Assembly (NCBI RefSeq): GCF_040436345.1
Contig: NC_133215.1
Span: 20,033,306 to 20,097,305, forward strand
DNA length: 64,000 bases
DNA from: Pagrus major
Taxonomy: Eukaryota > Chordata > Actinopteri > Spariformes > Sparidae
Direction of reading: 5' to 3'
The translations under genes and the position numbers were made by a program. The notes below the pieces were generated by a model that was not told where the DNA came from, did no database searches, and saw only the letters and a program-made list of their open reading frames with translations. Position 1 is the stretch's first letter, and every line of letters begins with the position of its first letter. Shown here piece after piece: positions 1 to 12,375 of the stretch.

Positions 1-257
1 CTGACACGCAAATCGATAGTGAAATATGTGATAACGACACAATTTCGGGTAAATGAATGGAATTTACGCACCGCAATTTGATTAGTTCGTTTCGTTGGAG
101 AAGGCGACCGATCAGCCAATCACGTTCGTCCATTCCGCCGGTTTAAAGTTTCAGGAGGGCGGGACTAACGCAGAAACCGGCGGATGTCATCGAGAAGGGT
201 GCGGCTAAAACATCAGCGTTTCCATCCTTGTCTCCGCCACACGCTGGAGGAAACGAC
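1..257. promoter_or_regulatory. CpG-rich, promoter-like left edge
   Basis: This stretch is much richer in CG dinucleotides than the following kilobases. It holds a CCAAT box at 116-120, a TTTAAA at 142-147 and a GC-rich GGGCGGGAC at about 158-166. A CCAAT box followed about 25 bases later by a TTTAAA resembles the NF-Y plus CHR layout of cell-cycle promoters, but that reading is inference. It could belong to a gene lying left of the window. No signal-peptide exon for the LDL receptor downstream could be found here. Confidence 0.3.
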
Positions 258-1081
258 ATGCAGGAAAAGCGCCAACTGTCAGAAGTAAAAGAGAAAGAGA
301 GAGTTGAGAAACAAGCAGAATCATCCCTGTTGGAGAGAGAAAATATTAGGTACAAAATCAAGAGGAAGCCAAAGAAAAAAAGAAGGTGTTTTAAGATGCT
401 TTTTAAAGAAGCACAGTGTTTGACTCCTCTGAGGCAAATACAGCGAATATAGGACACCTGTGACCCAAATAAAGAAGTATTTATAGTTCATAGACAGCCA
501 CTAACAATCAAACAGATCAGAATATCCGCTTGATGTTGTATAAAACAATTCTTAATAAAAATGAATCTAATCTGAGTCTTCTGGGGCCAAATTTAAGGGA
601 AATGTTTGGACACAAATGAATTAAAATCTGGTAGTTATTTTCATATGTCTACATTATTTGTTGGGGAATGAACCTAATGCCCCGTAAGGCTAACGGTGTG
701 CTGAGAATTAGGCACCAGGCCCGTTCTGCCAGCTGCTCCAGTAATCCCCCAATAATCTAAACTCTGCTATAAAAGATTTTCAGATTAAAACTTCAGTTTT
801 CTTCCAGTTCTTGGGGCTCACTTCCAGGCAACAGATCTGCCGGTGTGTGCTAGAATGATATTCATGTGCGCTTTCTTTCTCTTTGTTTAAAGGTCTGGCT
901 TTGGTTTGTTTAAAGTATTCACTGTCAGTGTTCAGCATACTCCTGAAATGAGGCAAAGCTATGCACTGTAGTGAAGAGGTCTTTGTTTTACATGGGGGAC
1001 TGAACCTCTGGACCGCGGTGACTCATAAAGAAAATCACTGTGGAGTTTCAGCTGTCAATCATTTAGAAACACCTCCACACA

Positions 1082-1945
1082 ATGGCGGAAGAAACATTCA
1101 GATCCGTAGATAATAGTGTGAAAATACTCCATTACAAGTAAAAAGTCCTGCATTTAAAATCCTACATAAGTAAAAGTATCACATGATTACTACTGATGCA
1201 TTTGTATAATTTGGTTGTTATAGTTGCTTGAGGTAGGGATCATTTGAATTCAATCAACGACCGGCTTCCAGCACAACACAGAAGCTCCACGGAGATCCTT
1301 TAAGATTAAAAATAGATAAAAATAAAGTCACAAGACATTAGAGTGGAGAGAGAGAGAGAGCGTCACGCCTTGTTTCCACATCAGTGGAAGTTTTCGAGTC
1401 AACCCGAAGTCAATCTATTCCTACATGAACAGCCGAGATCACCAATGAGCTTGTGAAACTTTTGCGGCAGATTTTGGGCAGACCGTGTGCCCTGTGTGCC
1501 AGAAGATTGTAGTTTGAGAGAAAAAGGTCAACTGCATAGCGAGCTAACACTGTTAGCATGCTAGCTGAGCAACACATAGAGCGTGTGAATGAACAAAATA
1601 TTTCACAAACTGGACATCAGGCAGGACGACCTCCTCACTTACTCGCCTCTCTAAATGCTGCATGGGCATATAAAAACAGAACATAAGCTTCTCTCCCGTT
1701 GTTAGTAGGACTTTGTTAAATTCAGGCTCTTTTTTGCAGTTAAAGAAAAAAATGTAAATTTAAAAAGATCATACTGTAACATTGTGCATGAAACAAAATA
1801 ACTTGTAATTAAAGCTGTCAGATTATAGTAGTGGAGTAAAAGTGTAAAGTAGCATTAAATGGTGACACTCAAGTGAAGTGTAAGTACTTGAAATTCTACA
1901 GTACAGTATTGGAGCAAATGTACAAAGTTGTTTTCCACCACCTGC
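1082..1945. repeat. Non-autonomous DNA-transposon-like repeat, GTGGAA-ended
   Basis: The left end reads AATGGCGGAAGAAACATTCA and the right end, read on the other strand, starts CAGGTGGTGGAAAACAACTT. Between them lie tracts rich in AAGTAAAAGTA and AAGTACTTG. Related sequence recurs near 22.85, 33.24 and 43.83 kb, and I recognise it as a common teleost interspersed repeat. No coding frame is present. The rest of 258-4701 shows no supported exon; it is either upstream sequence or the first intron of ldlr. Confidence 0.6.
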
Positions 1946-4701
1946 TGCAGAGACGTGCTGGTGTCACAATTTACTCTACATAGTCAACATATAGCTCCCC
2001 GCAGGTTGAGGTTAAGGTGCTACCATTAAGTGAAAGCCACAGAGGAAAATGTGCTGCAGTTTGTCTGCAGTTGCTAACCTCATTACCAAGTTTTGAATTA
2101 GAAGTCTTGCACTAACATGTATGCCCAGAGTCTTACACTAAGATGAGGGAATCAGACTTTAGTTGGCCACACTGCTGTCCAGCAGTATTACCCAGTGACC
2201 TCAGTGAACACAACAGCAGCTACATTAGATTACTGAACCGGTACAAACCCACATCCGATGCTGGAGCGAGCTGCTGTTGCTCCTCGTGATGCATATGCAT
2301 CCTGGTTATTTATTAACTGCTGGGTGTATGTTTGAGTCAATAAACACACCTCTTTGTGAAGGTTTTTGGTGTGTGCGTACTGCATGCATGTGCCATAAAA
2401 AGACAGGAATGCATTGTTAGTGGACAAAGTCACATGTGGTCACAAAGGAGGATTGTTGTCATGCAGCATCGTGATGACGAGTTGTCTAACAGCAGAGTAT
2501 CTGCCTTTCATTCGGCCAGTTTCTGCTGTCAAAATCTGTTTTTTGTGCATTTTGAAGAGAATCGTAGCAGTCTGGTGTGTGTGTGAGCTCGTACTGTAAT
2601 GGTCTTACATGGTAGTGTTATTACTGGATGGTGCGCCGGTTGTCAGGCTCACACTGTGGTTATAAATAGCATATGAACGATGCTGTCTCTCTGCTCCAGG
2701 CACTGTTCAAACAGCTCTTCTTATCTGAAGTATGACATCTGTCTATAGGTGTAAATGTCAGCAGCAGGTTGCCTGTTCCGCTGTTCAAAATAAGATTAAG
2801 CATGTGAACGCTGGTTTCTCATCTGTGGTTTGCAGGTTTTTGAATATGAGAAGAAATTGTGGTGTAGGTGGTGACTCAATTTAACTTTCTGAGTAGCTAT
2901 AGAGACCAAACATGCTAAATCGGATCACTAAGAAGTTGTTTTTTCTTTTTTTTGTTTCCAATTAAATTTGACTTATATCTTAAATAAATATAGAAGATTT
3001 TTAAATACTTAAAACTTAAGATGCTCAGGACAAATTGGAGGATAACTGCTTCCAACTTGAACTTTTCACCACAGACTTACAGTAAAGAATGAAAGGAAAC
3101 CTCCTCTTTCCGAATCTTGGGAGGCCCGTGACCCATATGTGGAAGCGGCCGGGAAGATTAGCAGTGGAAAATGAAAACATTGGAGCACTGAAAGGTCAGG
3201 AAGTGTCAGCATTTGACCTACTTTTGTGTCTCCTTCTACAAATGGAATGAATGAACGGTTCTCAAAGAAAGAGAAAGTGAGGGAGAGTCTCAGGGAAGCT
3301 CTAAATCTTAAATTTCATCGTAACTTTCTCATATCTTCAGGGACAGCTGGGGTATGCTTTGGAAAGTCTATTCCTGGAATCTACGCTGGCTGCACGCCTG
3401 GCCTCCATGTGTGTGAGCGTCTCTGTGTGTACGTGGTTTCCCAGAAAGCAGTGAGAGCAAGAGTGTGTGGGTTACACAGCCTCTCAAGATCAGCCAAGGT
3501 TTTTCCCTCAATTAGTGAAATCCCAGAATCGACGTAATGCCCTCGAGAAAAAGAGAGTGAAATTCAGTCAACTTCTCACTTCTGCTTTGGTTTGTACATT
3601 TACAAAGCAGGAGGGGGGGTGACCTTTGGTGGCAAGCCCAGTGTTGAGAAAGCATCCTCTCCTTATTTTTGTAATCAGTAGGACCTGAACTGCCACCCTT
3701 TTTCTCACTGTCATCGCTCATTGACACAGTCACGCTGACAGACTTCCTTGTGTTTGTAGTCTCCGCCTCGGTCTGTGGGTCACTGTGGTGACGAGGAATT
3801 GCACACTGGGGCCAATCAGCTCCTGGTGGTGTGATTGTTCAACTCCTCCCATATCTATTGTCTTAAAGGGATAGTCTGTCATGTCCTCAGCCTCCAGGTC
3901 CCAGGAGGGACAGACAGTCCAGTAGGTGATGGAGGATGGGAGATGGGTTGTTGGCCTGTGTTGGCTTCACATGTGCCTCGATGTTGATGCTTTGAGTAGA
4001 GGCTTCACTGAGGTGTGATCGTCTCGGGGTTGAGACCTCTGAGCCCAAAATACTCACTTCAGACAAGCTGAGCAGTGAAGCGGTTTCCACTTACGTGACA
4101 AAACGATGGGTGTGAGTTTTGTTCCATACCTGAAATGTGTCAAAACAGTGAGAAGCAGAGGTGTGCTGTTGAGTTAAACCCGCTTTCTTTTTTCTTATCA
4201 CTCCTCAAACATTAATTTATCTTTTACCTATCTCTTATTTTAGCTATATTTTTGTAAAACATGTACTTTAATGTCCAAAATTAAAGTGAAATAAAGAGAG
4301 GCTTCAAAAAAGGTTAAGAGATACAGTACTTTTAAATTGCCATACTTTTAAACCAGCAAACGACCACCTGTATCCAAACACCTCACATCAAAGTCTCATT
4401 ACTTCATATCTTGTTCTAACAGGAGTCAGGGAACCTCACAGTGTTGTTATCTTAATTTGTTAAGCAAAGAGTAAAAGGTGTGGTTTTCACACTGTCAGTT
4501 ATCTGAACATTATCTGGATTTTTTGTGTAATTATCTGTTACATATTAACCTCACAAGGATATGTTTTTTTTTGTGTTGGTACCAGCTCACATTACTGCAT
4601 GGTGCTCACGAGCAGCAAAGTGTATATTGAGCAGTAAATCCTGATAAGTCAGTAGTTTGTCCTCGTGTCACACTGAGCGCTGTAATTTTTATCATTTCCA
4701 G

Positions 4702-7700
4702 ATGCAGCCTACATCTGCAGCTCCACTCAGTTAAAGTGTGGAAATGGGAGGTGCGTCACCCGTAGGTGGATCTGTGATGGAAGCGACGACTGTGGTGATG
4801 GAACTGATGAGCTGCCTGAAACCTGCGGTATGTTTTATTTTGATCTTTTTTATCAGTGACTAAAGGTGAATGTTCATTAGTTTTAACTAAAATCATATCA
4901 AGATATGATAGAAATCTAGCACAGAACCATTATCTGTACCTGAATGCCTGACTGTTGACCTGCTCATCATTTTTATATTTTTAATTATATATACTTTTTG
5001 TTTTTTAAATTATCAAGCTGTACTTATTTCTGTCGCTGCTGCTGCTGTAACACTTGAATTTCCCCATCAAGAGATCAATAATAGATTATCTTATCTAATC
5101 TTATCTTACAACATCGACTCAGAAGCGTATCAATGAAGCCTCTGTACAACAGTAGTTTTTAATAAGTGAATGATTGTCCGTACTCTAACTGTACTTATCT
5201 CTCTGTGAATACATGAATCATATTTCCTGTTTCAATCCTCAGCATCCAAAACCTGCTCGCAGACACAGTACAACTGTGGCCTTCCCATGAACCAGTGTAT
5301 CCCACAGAGCTGGCACTGTGACGGCAAAGCTGACTGTGACAACGGGGCCGATGAGAAGAACTGCAGTAAGTAATAAATAAATAAAACAATCAGGGTTATA
5401 AAGAAAGACACACAAGGAAGGACTTCCTGATTTTGCCTCCAGGGATACAGTGTCCACAAGGGATTTATGTTGTTCATGATAAGAACACTTTATTGATCCA
5501 TCCCAGGGAAATGGAAGCAGAAGAAATCACAAAGCTAGTGAGCATTTACTATAAGACAGTATATCGTATATAAATAGTTACTAGAAAGTGTATTGAGACA
5601 AATACAAATAACATGAGGAAATAAGGGAGTCTGTGTCCACTTCTGGCCTTATCATCACATTAACTCCTCTCTTCTCCCTCTTCTGCCCTCCACAGCGACC
5701 AAACAATGCAAAGCTGATGAGTTTAGATGTGCCAATGGCCAGTGTATATCCTCCACCTTCGTTTGCGACAAGGACGACGACTGTTCAGACGGCTCAGACG
5801 AGGCTTCCTGCCCCACACCCACCTGCAGCTCCCGTTCTTTCCAGTGCAACAACTCGGTGTGTGTGCCGGTTCTGTGGCGCTGCGATGGAGACAAAGACTG
5901 TGGCGATGGGTCTGATGAGGAGAACTGTGAGGGAAAGCAGCTACACAAGGAAGTGGCACGCTGCAGCGTCCACGAGTTTCAGTGTGCTAACGGGGAGTGC
6001 ATCCACGGCAGCTGGCGGTGTGACGGAGGCATGGACTGCCAGGATCATTCGGACGAGTACAACTGCAGTGAGTTGGTTTTTTTGGCTCATCTACTCCTCT
6101 GCAAACCTATTTTCCTCTGATAAATCGTATTTACTGCTCACTTTAATAGGAAAGTGAGCCTAACAGATGTAGCCTATTCATTCTTTCATATAACATAATA
6201 TCCTGTTGCCACACTCAGTATCATCAATACTGACTCAAGATCCATAACAAATCGCATCACTGATGATTCTCTCCTCGGTCTACGTCGTCTCATTCATCCT
6301 CCTCTGTCTTGTCTCTTGTATTCACACATTTGTCTTCTCTTTCTAGGTAATCCGACTTGTCGTCCAGATGAGTTCCAGTGTAATGACGGCGCCTGTATCC
6401 ATGGCAGCCGCCAGTGTGACGGAGAGCACAACTGCAGAGACCTCAGTGATGAGATGGGCTGCCGCACAGGTGACTATCACAGCCATCCTATCATGTTTTA
6501 ACTACAAACTTAACTGTATATGGATGCAAATAGTAGATTCCTAATAGTACATGTTTTAGATTCCAGTTGAACTCATAATCCCTTGTTCTTCTCCACAGAA
6601 AATGTATGTGAAGCCCCCACCATGTTTAAGTGTAACAGCGGGGAGTGTATCAGCATGGAGAAAGTGTGCAACAAACAGAGAGACTGCCGGGACTGGTCCG
6701 ATGAGCCTGTCAGAGAGTGTGGTGAGTGAAGTCTTATTTTACCATCAGACCAAGAAGTGTATCAGAGTTTGGCTATACGCTCAGCAGCATTGAAAAAAGA
6801 GAAAAAGAAAAAAAGAAACCACATCACAGCCTGGAAAATATGATTGGAGCAGCTGGCCAGGCAGCCTGGGTTGACTGGCCTGGATAGTCTGTGGTTTGAA
6901 TGAGCAAATTCACCGTCGATTAGAGCTACCATTAGGAAAATGGTTGTCATGACTGTGCATCTGTGTCTCCACAGGCAAAAACGAGTGTTTGACTGGAAAT
7001 GGCAACTGCTCCCATCAATGCACAGATCTGAAGGTGGGCTTCAGCTGCTCCTGCCCTGCTGGATACAGCCTGAAGACAGACAAGAAGACCTGTGAAGGTG
7101 AGAGGAGGGAGTCTTACATTTGAAATCAAGTCATTAGAAGGAGGCTGTGACCAGATTTGGGTCAACAGTGTTGTAAAAACTTTCCAAGAAATGTTCCCAA
7201 CTGGGCAAATACAATCTAAAACCTTCTGTTCCTCCACCTGCAGATGTCGATGAATGTGCTGAGCCAGACACTTGCAGTCAGATTTGCATCAACCTGCCCG
7301 GCAGCTACAAGTGCGATTGTGAGGAGGGCTATGAGATGGACCCGGCGACCAAGACGTGCAAGGCTGAATCAGGTAACGTTTGACAGAAAGCCTGTTCTCA
7401 CTCTCAAGAGTCGCATCTGACTGCATATTGTAACTTGTAGATTTTTAGTTCTCTCTGAAAAACAATTTATTCTTTTTCATCCACGTCCTCCAGGAACTGT
7501 ACCCACCCTCTACTTCACCAATCGACACGAGGTGAGGAAGCTGGCGGTGGACCGCAGCGAGTACGTCCGTCTGATCCCCGAGCTGAAGAATGCGGTGGCT
7601 CTGGACATTGACATGCCTAACAAGATGATCTACTGGTCTGACCTGTTTCTGAAGAAAATCTACAGGTTAGAAAGAAACTGTGTTTGGTCAAGGATGGCTT

Positions 7701-10700
7701 AGTCAAGGGTTTATGTAAGATTTACCACGAGGCTTGAGCCGCACCAGAATGCCTGTATCTACAACTTTGTACTACATCTGACTGGATGCAGGTCAAGATA
7801 AAAAATAAAGATTACTCTTTTGTTAGTGAAAGACTATGATGTGGGCTGGACTGCAGATAAAGCGACAGATGTCTCTAACGTGAATCTCTTCCCCGACAGC
7901 TCCAAGATAGACGTGGCCGGTGACTCCTCTCACCACACTGTAGTAATTGACAGTGGGATCGAGGCCCCAGAGGGCATTGCTGTGGACTGGATCCATGGCA
8001 ACATCTACTGGACCGACAGCATTTTGAAGACTATCTCTGTGGCAACGACAGACGGCAGCAAGAGGAAGAACCTGATCACAGACAACCTGGAGAAGCCGAG
8101 AGCCATCGTAGTCGACCCCGTGAATAAGTAAGTGAACGTTTCAGAATTTTTTTAACCTTTTTGTTCGATTATCAAGTTTTCCGTTTTTAAAAGTTTCTCT
8201 GTTCCTTCTTCAGCTTCATGTACTGGACAGACTGGGGTGAGGAGGCCAAGATAGAAAGGAGTGGGTTGAATGGAGCGGATCGCGTCGCCTTAGTAACAGA
8301 TAACATCATGTGGCCCAATGGCATCACCCTAGGTAAGCAGAACATCATGAACGGACTAAATGGTAACCAATAAATTCCATTCGGGCTGTTTAATGGGCAC
8401 ACAGTGATCATGACAATTCAATTGTTTCTGTCTTTGCGTGTCTCTCTGGACAGACATGGTTAACCATCGTCTGTACTGGGTGGACTCCAAGATGCACACT
8501 CTGTCCAGCATCGATGTGAACGGAGGGACACGACACAGTCTCATTTTCGACGAGGAAAAGCTCTCCCACCCCCTCTCTCTGACTGTGTTTGAGGTCAGTA
8601 AAGACAGTTAGGCATTAATATATTCATAATGGGAACTAACATCTGCTCAGTCATCCAGTTCATGCATAGCAAACGTTATCTGGTTTAGAGGTAGAAAGTC
8701 AGAGCTGATTCTGCACTTTATTCCCAATACATTTGGATCAGTGGTGCTTATCCTTAATCATTCTTTGTAATCAATCCATTTGGTGTTTGAGGAAACGTCA
8801 GCAAACAATGAATTAGTGAAACAAAGAAATCCTCTTACTCACATAGCATTTCTCTTTCAAACAGGAGAAAGTGTTTTGGACAGACATGAGCAACAGTGCT
8901 GTTTTTAGTGCCAGCCGCCTGACAGGAAAAGACATCACCAAGCTGGCAATGGACCTGGAACAGCCAGAGGACATCGTACTGTACCACAACCTCAAGCAGC
9001 CAAACGGTACACAAACTTCACTCCATCTGCTTTATCACAACAAACAACAAGGTGATGAGGCCATAAAATGATTTGTAATGCTTGTTGTTTCCTTCTTTCA
9101 GGCACAAACTGGTGCAGAGAGACTAACAATATGAATGGAGGCTGTGAGTTCCTGTGCCTCCCCGCCCCTCTGATCAACCAGCACTCTCCCAAATTCACCT
9201 GTGCCTGCCCTGACGGCATGGCCATGGGACCTGACATGAGGAAGTGTGTGACAGGTAGGTGTTCCCTGCATGTGGCAATTCAAAGAAACTGAAATTTAGC
9301 CTTAAGTTATGATGGTAATTCTTATATTTACTTCTGCAGCGGCCTCAGTTGCCCCTCCTGCTGAAACTGATGCACCGCTCCCGCCGAAAGATACCGCCAA
9401 ACCTCCTGTGCCCAGGCAGCCTGTCCCCACCACTACTACGACTACTACTACTACAGCTACCACAAGAGCGACCAAAAAACCCACAACTACCTCATCTACC
9501 CAGACCACACAGAGCACGCAGCAGCCCGCCGCCACTGCTCAAGGTACAGGGAGGGGCTCTGGATAATTTCTGGAAAAACACAGTTTGATGAAGTGATTAT
9601 AAAATACAGAACAGAGTACAGAAAATTGACCTCTGACAAAGTGCTTCATTGTCCTTAATCTACTTCCAAATATGAATGGAAAGCTGGGTTTAAAGTGTTT
9701 TTAGCCATGCTAACGGCATGATCGACAACAATAGGTATATACTTTGGTGCACCTCTATGCCTGAGTAGGTATAGCGGTGCCTGAGTAGCTACAGCCTAAG
9801 GAGCAACAAGCATGGCTGTAGAGACTTGCAGCCAAAGTTCACCCTGGTTCAACTTTTGGCGCAGGTGTGCAGAGCAGTGTGCTGGGTGGTGCAAGCTGCT
9901 TTGCTCAGCGCAGTGAAAACCCGCCATGGTGCGATGCAAGCCATTGGAAATAATGGGTTTTCCCCATCGCCTTCTGTCTGAAAGTCTCTTCTTAAAGGTT
10001 GTAGCTCGGTTTCACCAGAGGAAACTGGTACATTTACTGTAAGGCACAAGTATTTATTCTGCAGTTATCTGCAGTTTGAGGTACAACTGTTGACTCGAAC
10101 TATGTTTTTGATCATCCGATGAACCATCCAATCGGAAACTCTTATCCCACATTCTGTGGCCAGTGAAGTGATCATTGATATACTTTAAAATAAACCTTCA
10201 CTGTAGCCTACATTATCTCAAATAACAATAATAATGTTTTGGAACAACATTTTGAGAAATTCACCCATCACATTCTTGCTGGGAGTTATTTGAGCCACGT
10301 GAGGCCCACTCTCATGTCTGTACTGTAAATATTAAACTATAGCCAACTGCTATAGCTAAGCTATCTACTGTTAGCTTAGCTTAGCATAAAGACTGGAAAT
10401 GGGAAAACTAGGAAACAAAATCCTTCTAAAGGTCACAAATCAACACTTACTATGTCATTTGTTTTTATAATGTAAACAAACCGAAGTGTTTTGTGCAGGA
10501 CGGTTTCTTGGCTGGATGCAGTGACTTACAAATTCTTCACTGTCTGCTAAGCTAAGCTAACCATTTTATGGCTGTAGCTTCTTACATTATTCACTATACA
10601 GACAAGAGTGGTGTTGAACTTTTCTTTCACTTAAAGGAATTAAATGAATAAAACATTGTTTTCTCTGCTTTTTCAGGTAACAGATTGGCAGCCCTGCCTG

Positions 10701-11187
10701 AAGAAGCCCCTTCATCCCACCCCATGGCTCTCTACATCGTGGTGCCAATAGGTTAGTCTCACATTTCAGCTCTTTATGGCTGTCTACCCTCCTTACTCAC
10801 ACATGCAATGCAATATATTTTTTCTCCCCTGATGTCACCACATGACCTTAAACTCGTCTTCTGCTCTGCAGTGGTCATGTCCCTGCTGGTCTTTGGAGCA
10901 GTGTTTCTCTGGAGACACTGGCGTCTGAAGAACACCAACACCATCCACTTTGACAACCCCGTGTACCAGAAAACCACCGAGGATGAGCTCCACATCTGCA
11001 GGAACAGCTCAGATGGCTACGTTTATCCTCAGGTATCTTGACTTTGATACCAAGTCACTGTATTATTAATTAAATAAAGTTTCCATTAAAAGTCATCTGT
11101 ATGTATTTTTACAGCTTTGCTTATTCAATATGACTCTTTTTGTTACAGAGACAAATGCTGAGCATGGAGGACGTGGATGTTGCATGA
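4702..11187 (+). CDS. ldlr: Low-density lipoprotein receptor, exons 2-18 (signal-peptide exon not found)
   Basis: Cell-surface receptor that binds apoB/apoE lipoproteins and takes them in through clathrin-coated pits. Exons: 4702-4827, 5243-5365, 5696-6067, 6347-6469, 6599-6721, 6975-7097, 7244-7372, 7494-7665, 7900-8127, 8214-8332, 8454-8593, 8865-9006, 9102-9254, 9340-9543, 10677-10751, 10872-11032, 11149-11187. These join in frame to about 850 residues; human mature LDLR has 839. Domain order: seven LDL class A repeats (three in the 372-base exon), two EGF domains, a six-bladed YWTD propeller (YWSD, YWTD, FWTD visible), a third EGF, a Thr-rich O-glycosylation segment, one membrane span (16th-17th exons), and a tail with [13 protein letters not shown]. 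Exon lengths 172, 228, 119, 140, 142 and 153 equal those I recall for human exons 9-14. Seven rather than eight class A repeats favour LDLR over VLDLR. The first listed exon opens in phase 1, so a signal-peptide exon must lie upstream, probably outside the window. Whether this is the ldlra or ldlrb copy is not settled. Confidence 0.95.
10240..10650. repeat. TAGCTTAGC-type MITE in ldlr intron 15
   Basis: The segment holds GTTAGCTTAGCTTAGCATAA near 10370 and its inverse CTAAGCTAAGCTAACC near 10548, with AT-rich interior sequence. I recognise the motif as a frequent fish repeat. It lies wholly in the 1.1-kb intron before the membrane-proximal exon and touches no splice site. Confidence 0.55.
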
Positions 11188-12078
11188 CCCAAAGATGAAG
11201 GAGACAGAAGACAGAAGCTTTATCTGAAGTGATTTTCTTCCTTTTTGGAAAGCCCTTTTTTTCTTCTACTGCTGCTGCTTTACAGCCCCTCCCTTCTACT
11301 CGCTGAGCTCATTTTATGGCGTATGTTTCCTGACCTCAGCACTGTGCCGTCCAAGTCTGAAGACAGAAGTGAAAAAAAATCCTTGAAACTTTAGTATGAC
11401 AAAATAGAGCGTAACTGCAGGAAGCTATTTGGTCAGACCACAAAATGGTTTCAAAACGAAGGACTGCTCCAGGTTTCAGAGGATGATGTTCTCTAACAGA
11501 GCTGTGACTCTTTTGAAGCTTTGTGAAAATTTTTTCTTTAAGTATCCTGTTTGTTAACATGATGTTGACGCTTGCTTTACACATGTTAAATTCTGCAAGC
11601 CCGACCTATATTGTCTTAAGACTTGTGTGTGCCTTCCAATCACACTCTGGCTACTTAGTGAAGTTTATTGGATGTACATAAATGCCTTACTGACCCCACT
11701 GGCCTTCATGATTATACTGTGGCCTTTACTATACAGTTTGTTGGCTCCCAGAGGCATTTGTCTTAACTGTCAACCATCATAGTCTGTTCTTGTTTTGTTT
11801 TTTCCCTTTTGTGACCCCTCTTCAAACAAGGTCATCTTGAGTGTGTCGAGTCGAAGGTGGTTTACATTGTAAATGGAAAAGCTGCTGAGTTTTCTGAAGT
11901 CAACCAAAAATGAAGGAAATGTTCTTTTTTAAATGAAAAAACTGATTGTAGGTGATTACTTATCATAATAACATGTAAATATTTTCTGTAAATATTTTGT
12001 AAAACACTCTCGTGTTCACTCTGGTGTTGCCTTTTGTACATTTTAATCAAGAAATACTGTAAATATCTAAGAGATTCT

Positions 12079-12092
12079 TTTATTTATTTATG
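12079..12092 (+). promoter_or_regulatory. AU-rich element in ldlr 3' UTR
   Basis: Overlapping ATTTA pentamers (TTTATTTATTTATG) form a class II-like AU-rich element. Human LDLR mRNA is known to be destabilised through AU-rich elements in its 3' UTR, so this site may do the same; that function is inferred. Confidence 0.55.
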
Positions 12093-12299
12093 GAAATATA
12101 TGAGAGATGTGATTGTTGTCACGCGGCTGTAAATACAGTAATGCTATATGTTACCACGGTGAACTGTTCTTGTTCCAGCAAAGCCTGTCTAACCATTACA
12201 TTGTACAGCTGTTATTTAACTTAGATCAAGCCTTTGGACGTCTGCTCAGTTTTGTGCTCAGAATGAGCTGTATGGAGCCATTTTATGTTTCTTTTTTTA

Positions 12300-12375
12300 C
12301 ATTTTAAAACAAGACTACACCTACTTCAGTTGCTTAGAAGAATGCCGCAACTCTGTTTTGCTGGTGAACTGTTCC
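12300..12375 (+). repeat. Foldback-MITE fragment within ldlr 3' UTR
   Basis: From TTTTAAAACAAG onward this segment aligns almost base for base with 56300-56372 inside the foldback element near 56 kb (shared AGGAGAATGC/AGAAGAATGC and GCTGTTCTGCTG/TCTGTTTTGCTG blocks). Only one arm is present here. It therefore looks like an old transposon fragment that is now part of the receptor's mRNA. Confidence 0.7.

Noticed and set aside
2230-2599. Overlapping small frames on both strands upstream of ldlr
   Set aside because: They lack a signal peptide, splice sites or family resemblance, and overlap on both strands as chance frames do.
5633-6157. A 174-codon frame over the ldlr three-repeat exon
   Set aside because: It is a shadow of the true frame, which gives clean LDL class A repeats with all six cysteines each.
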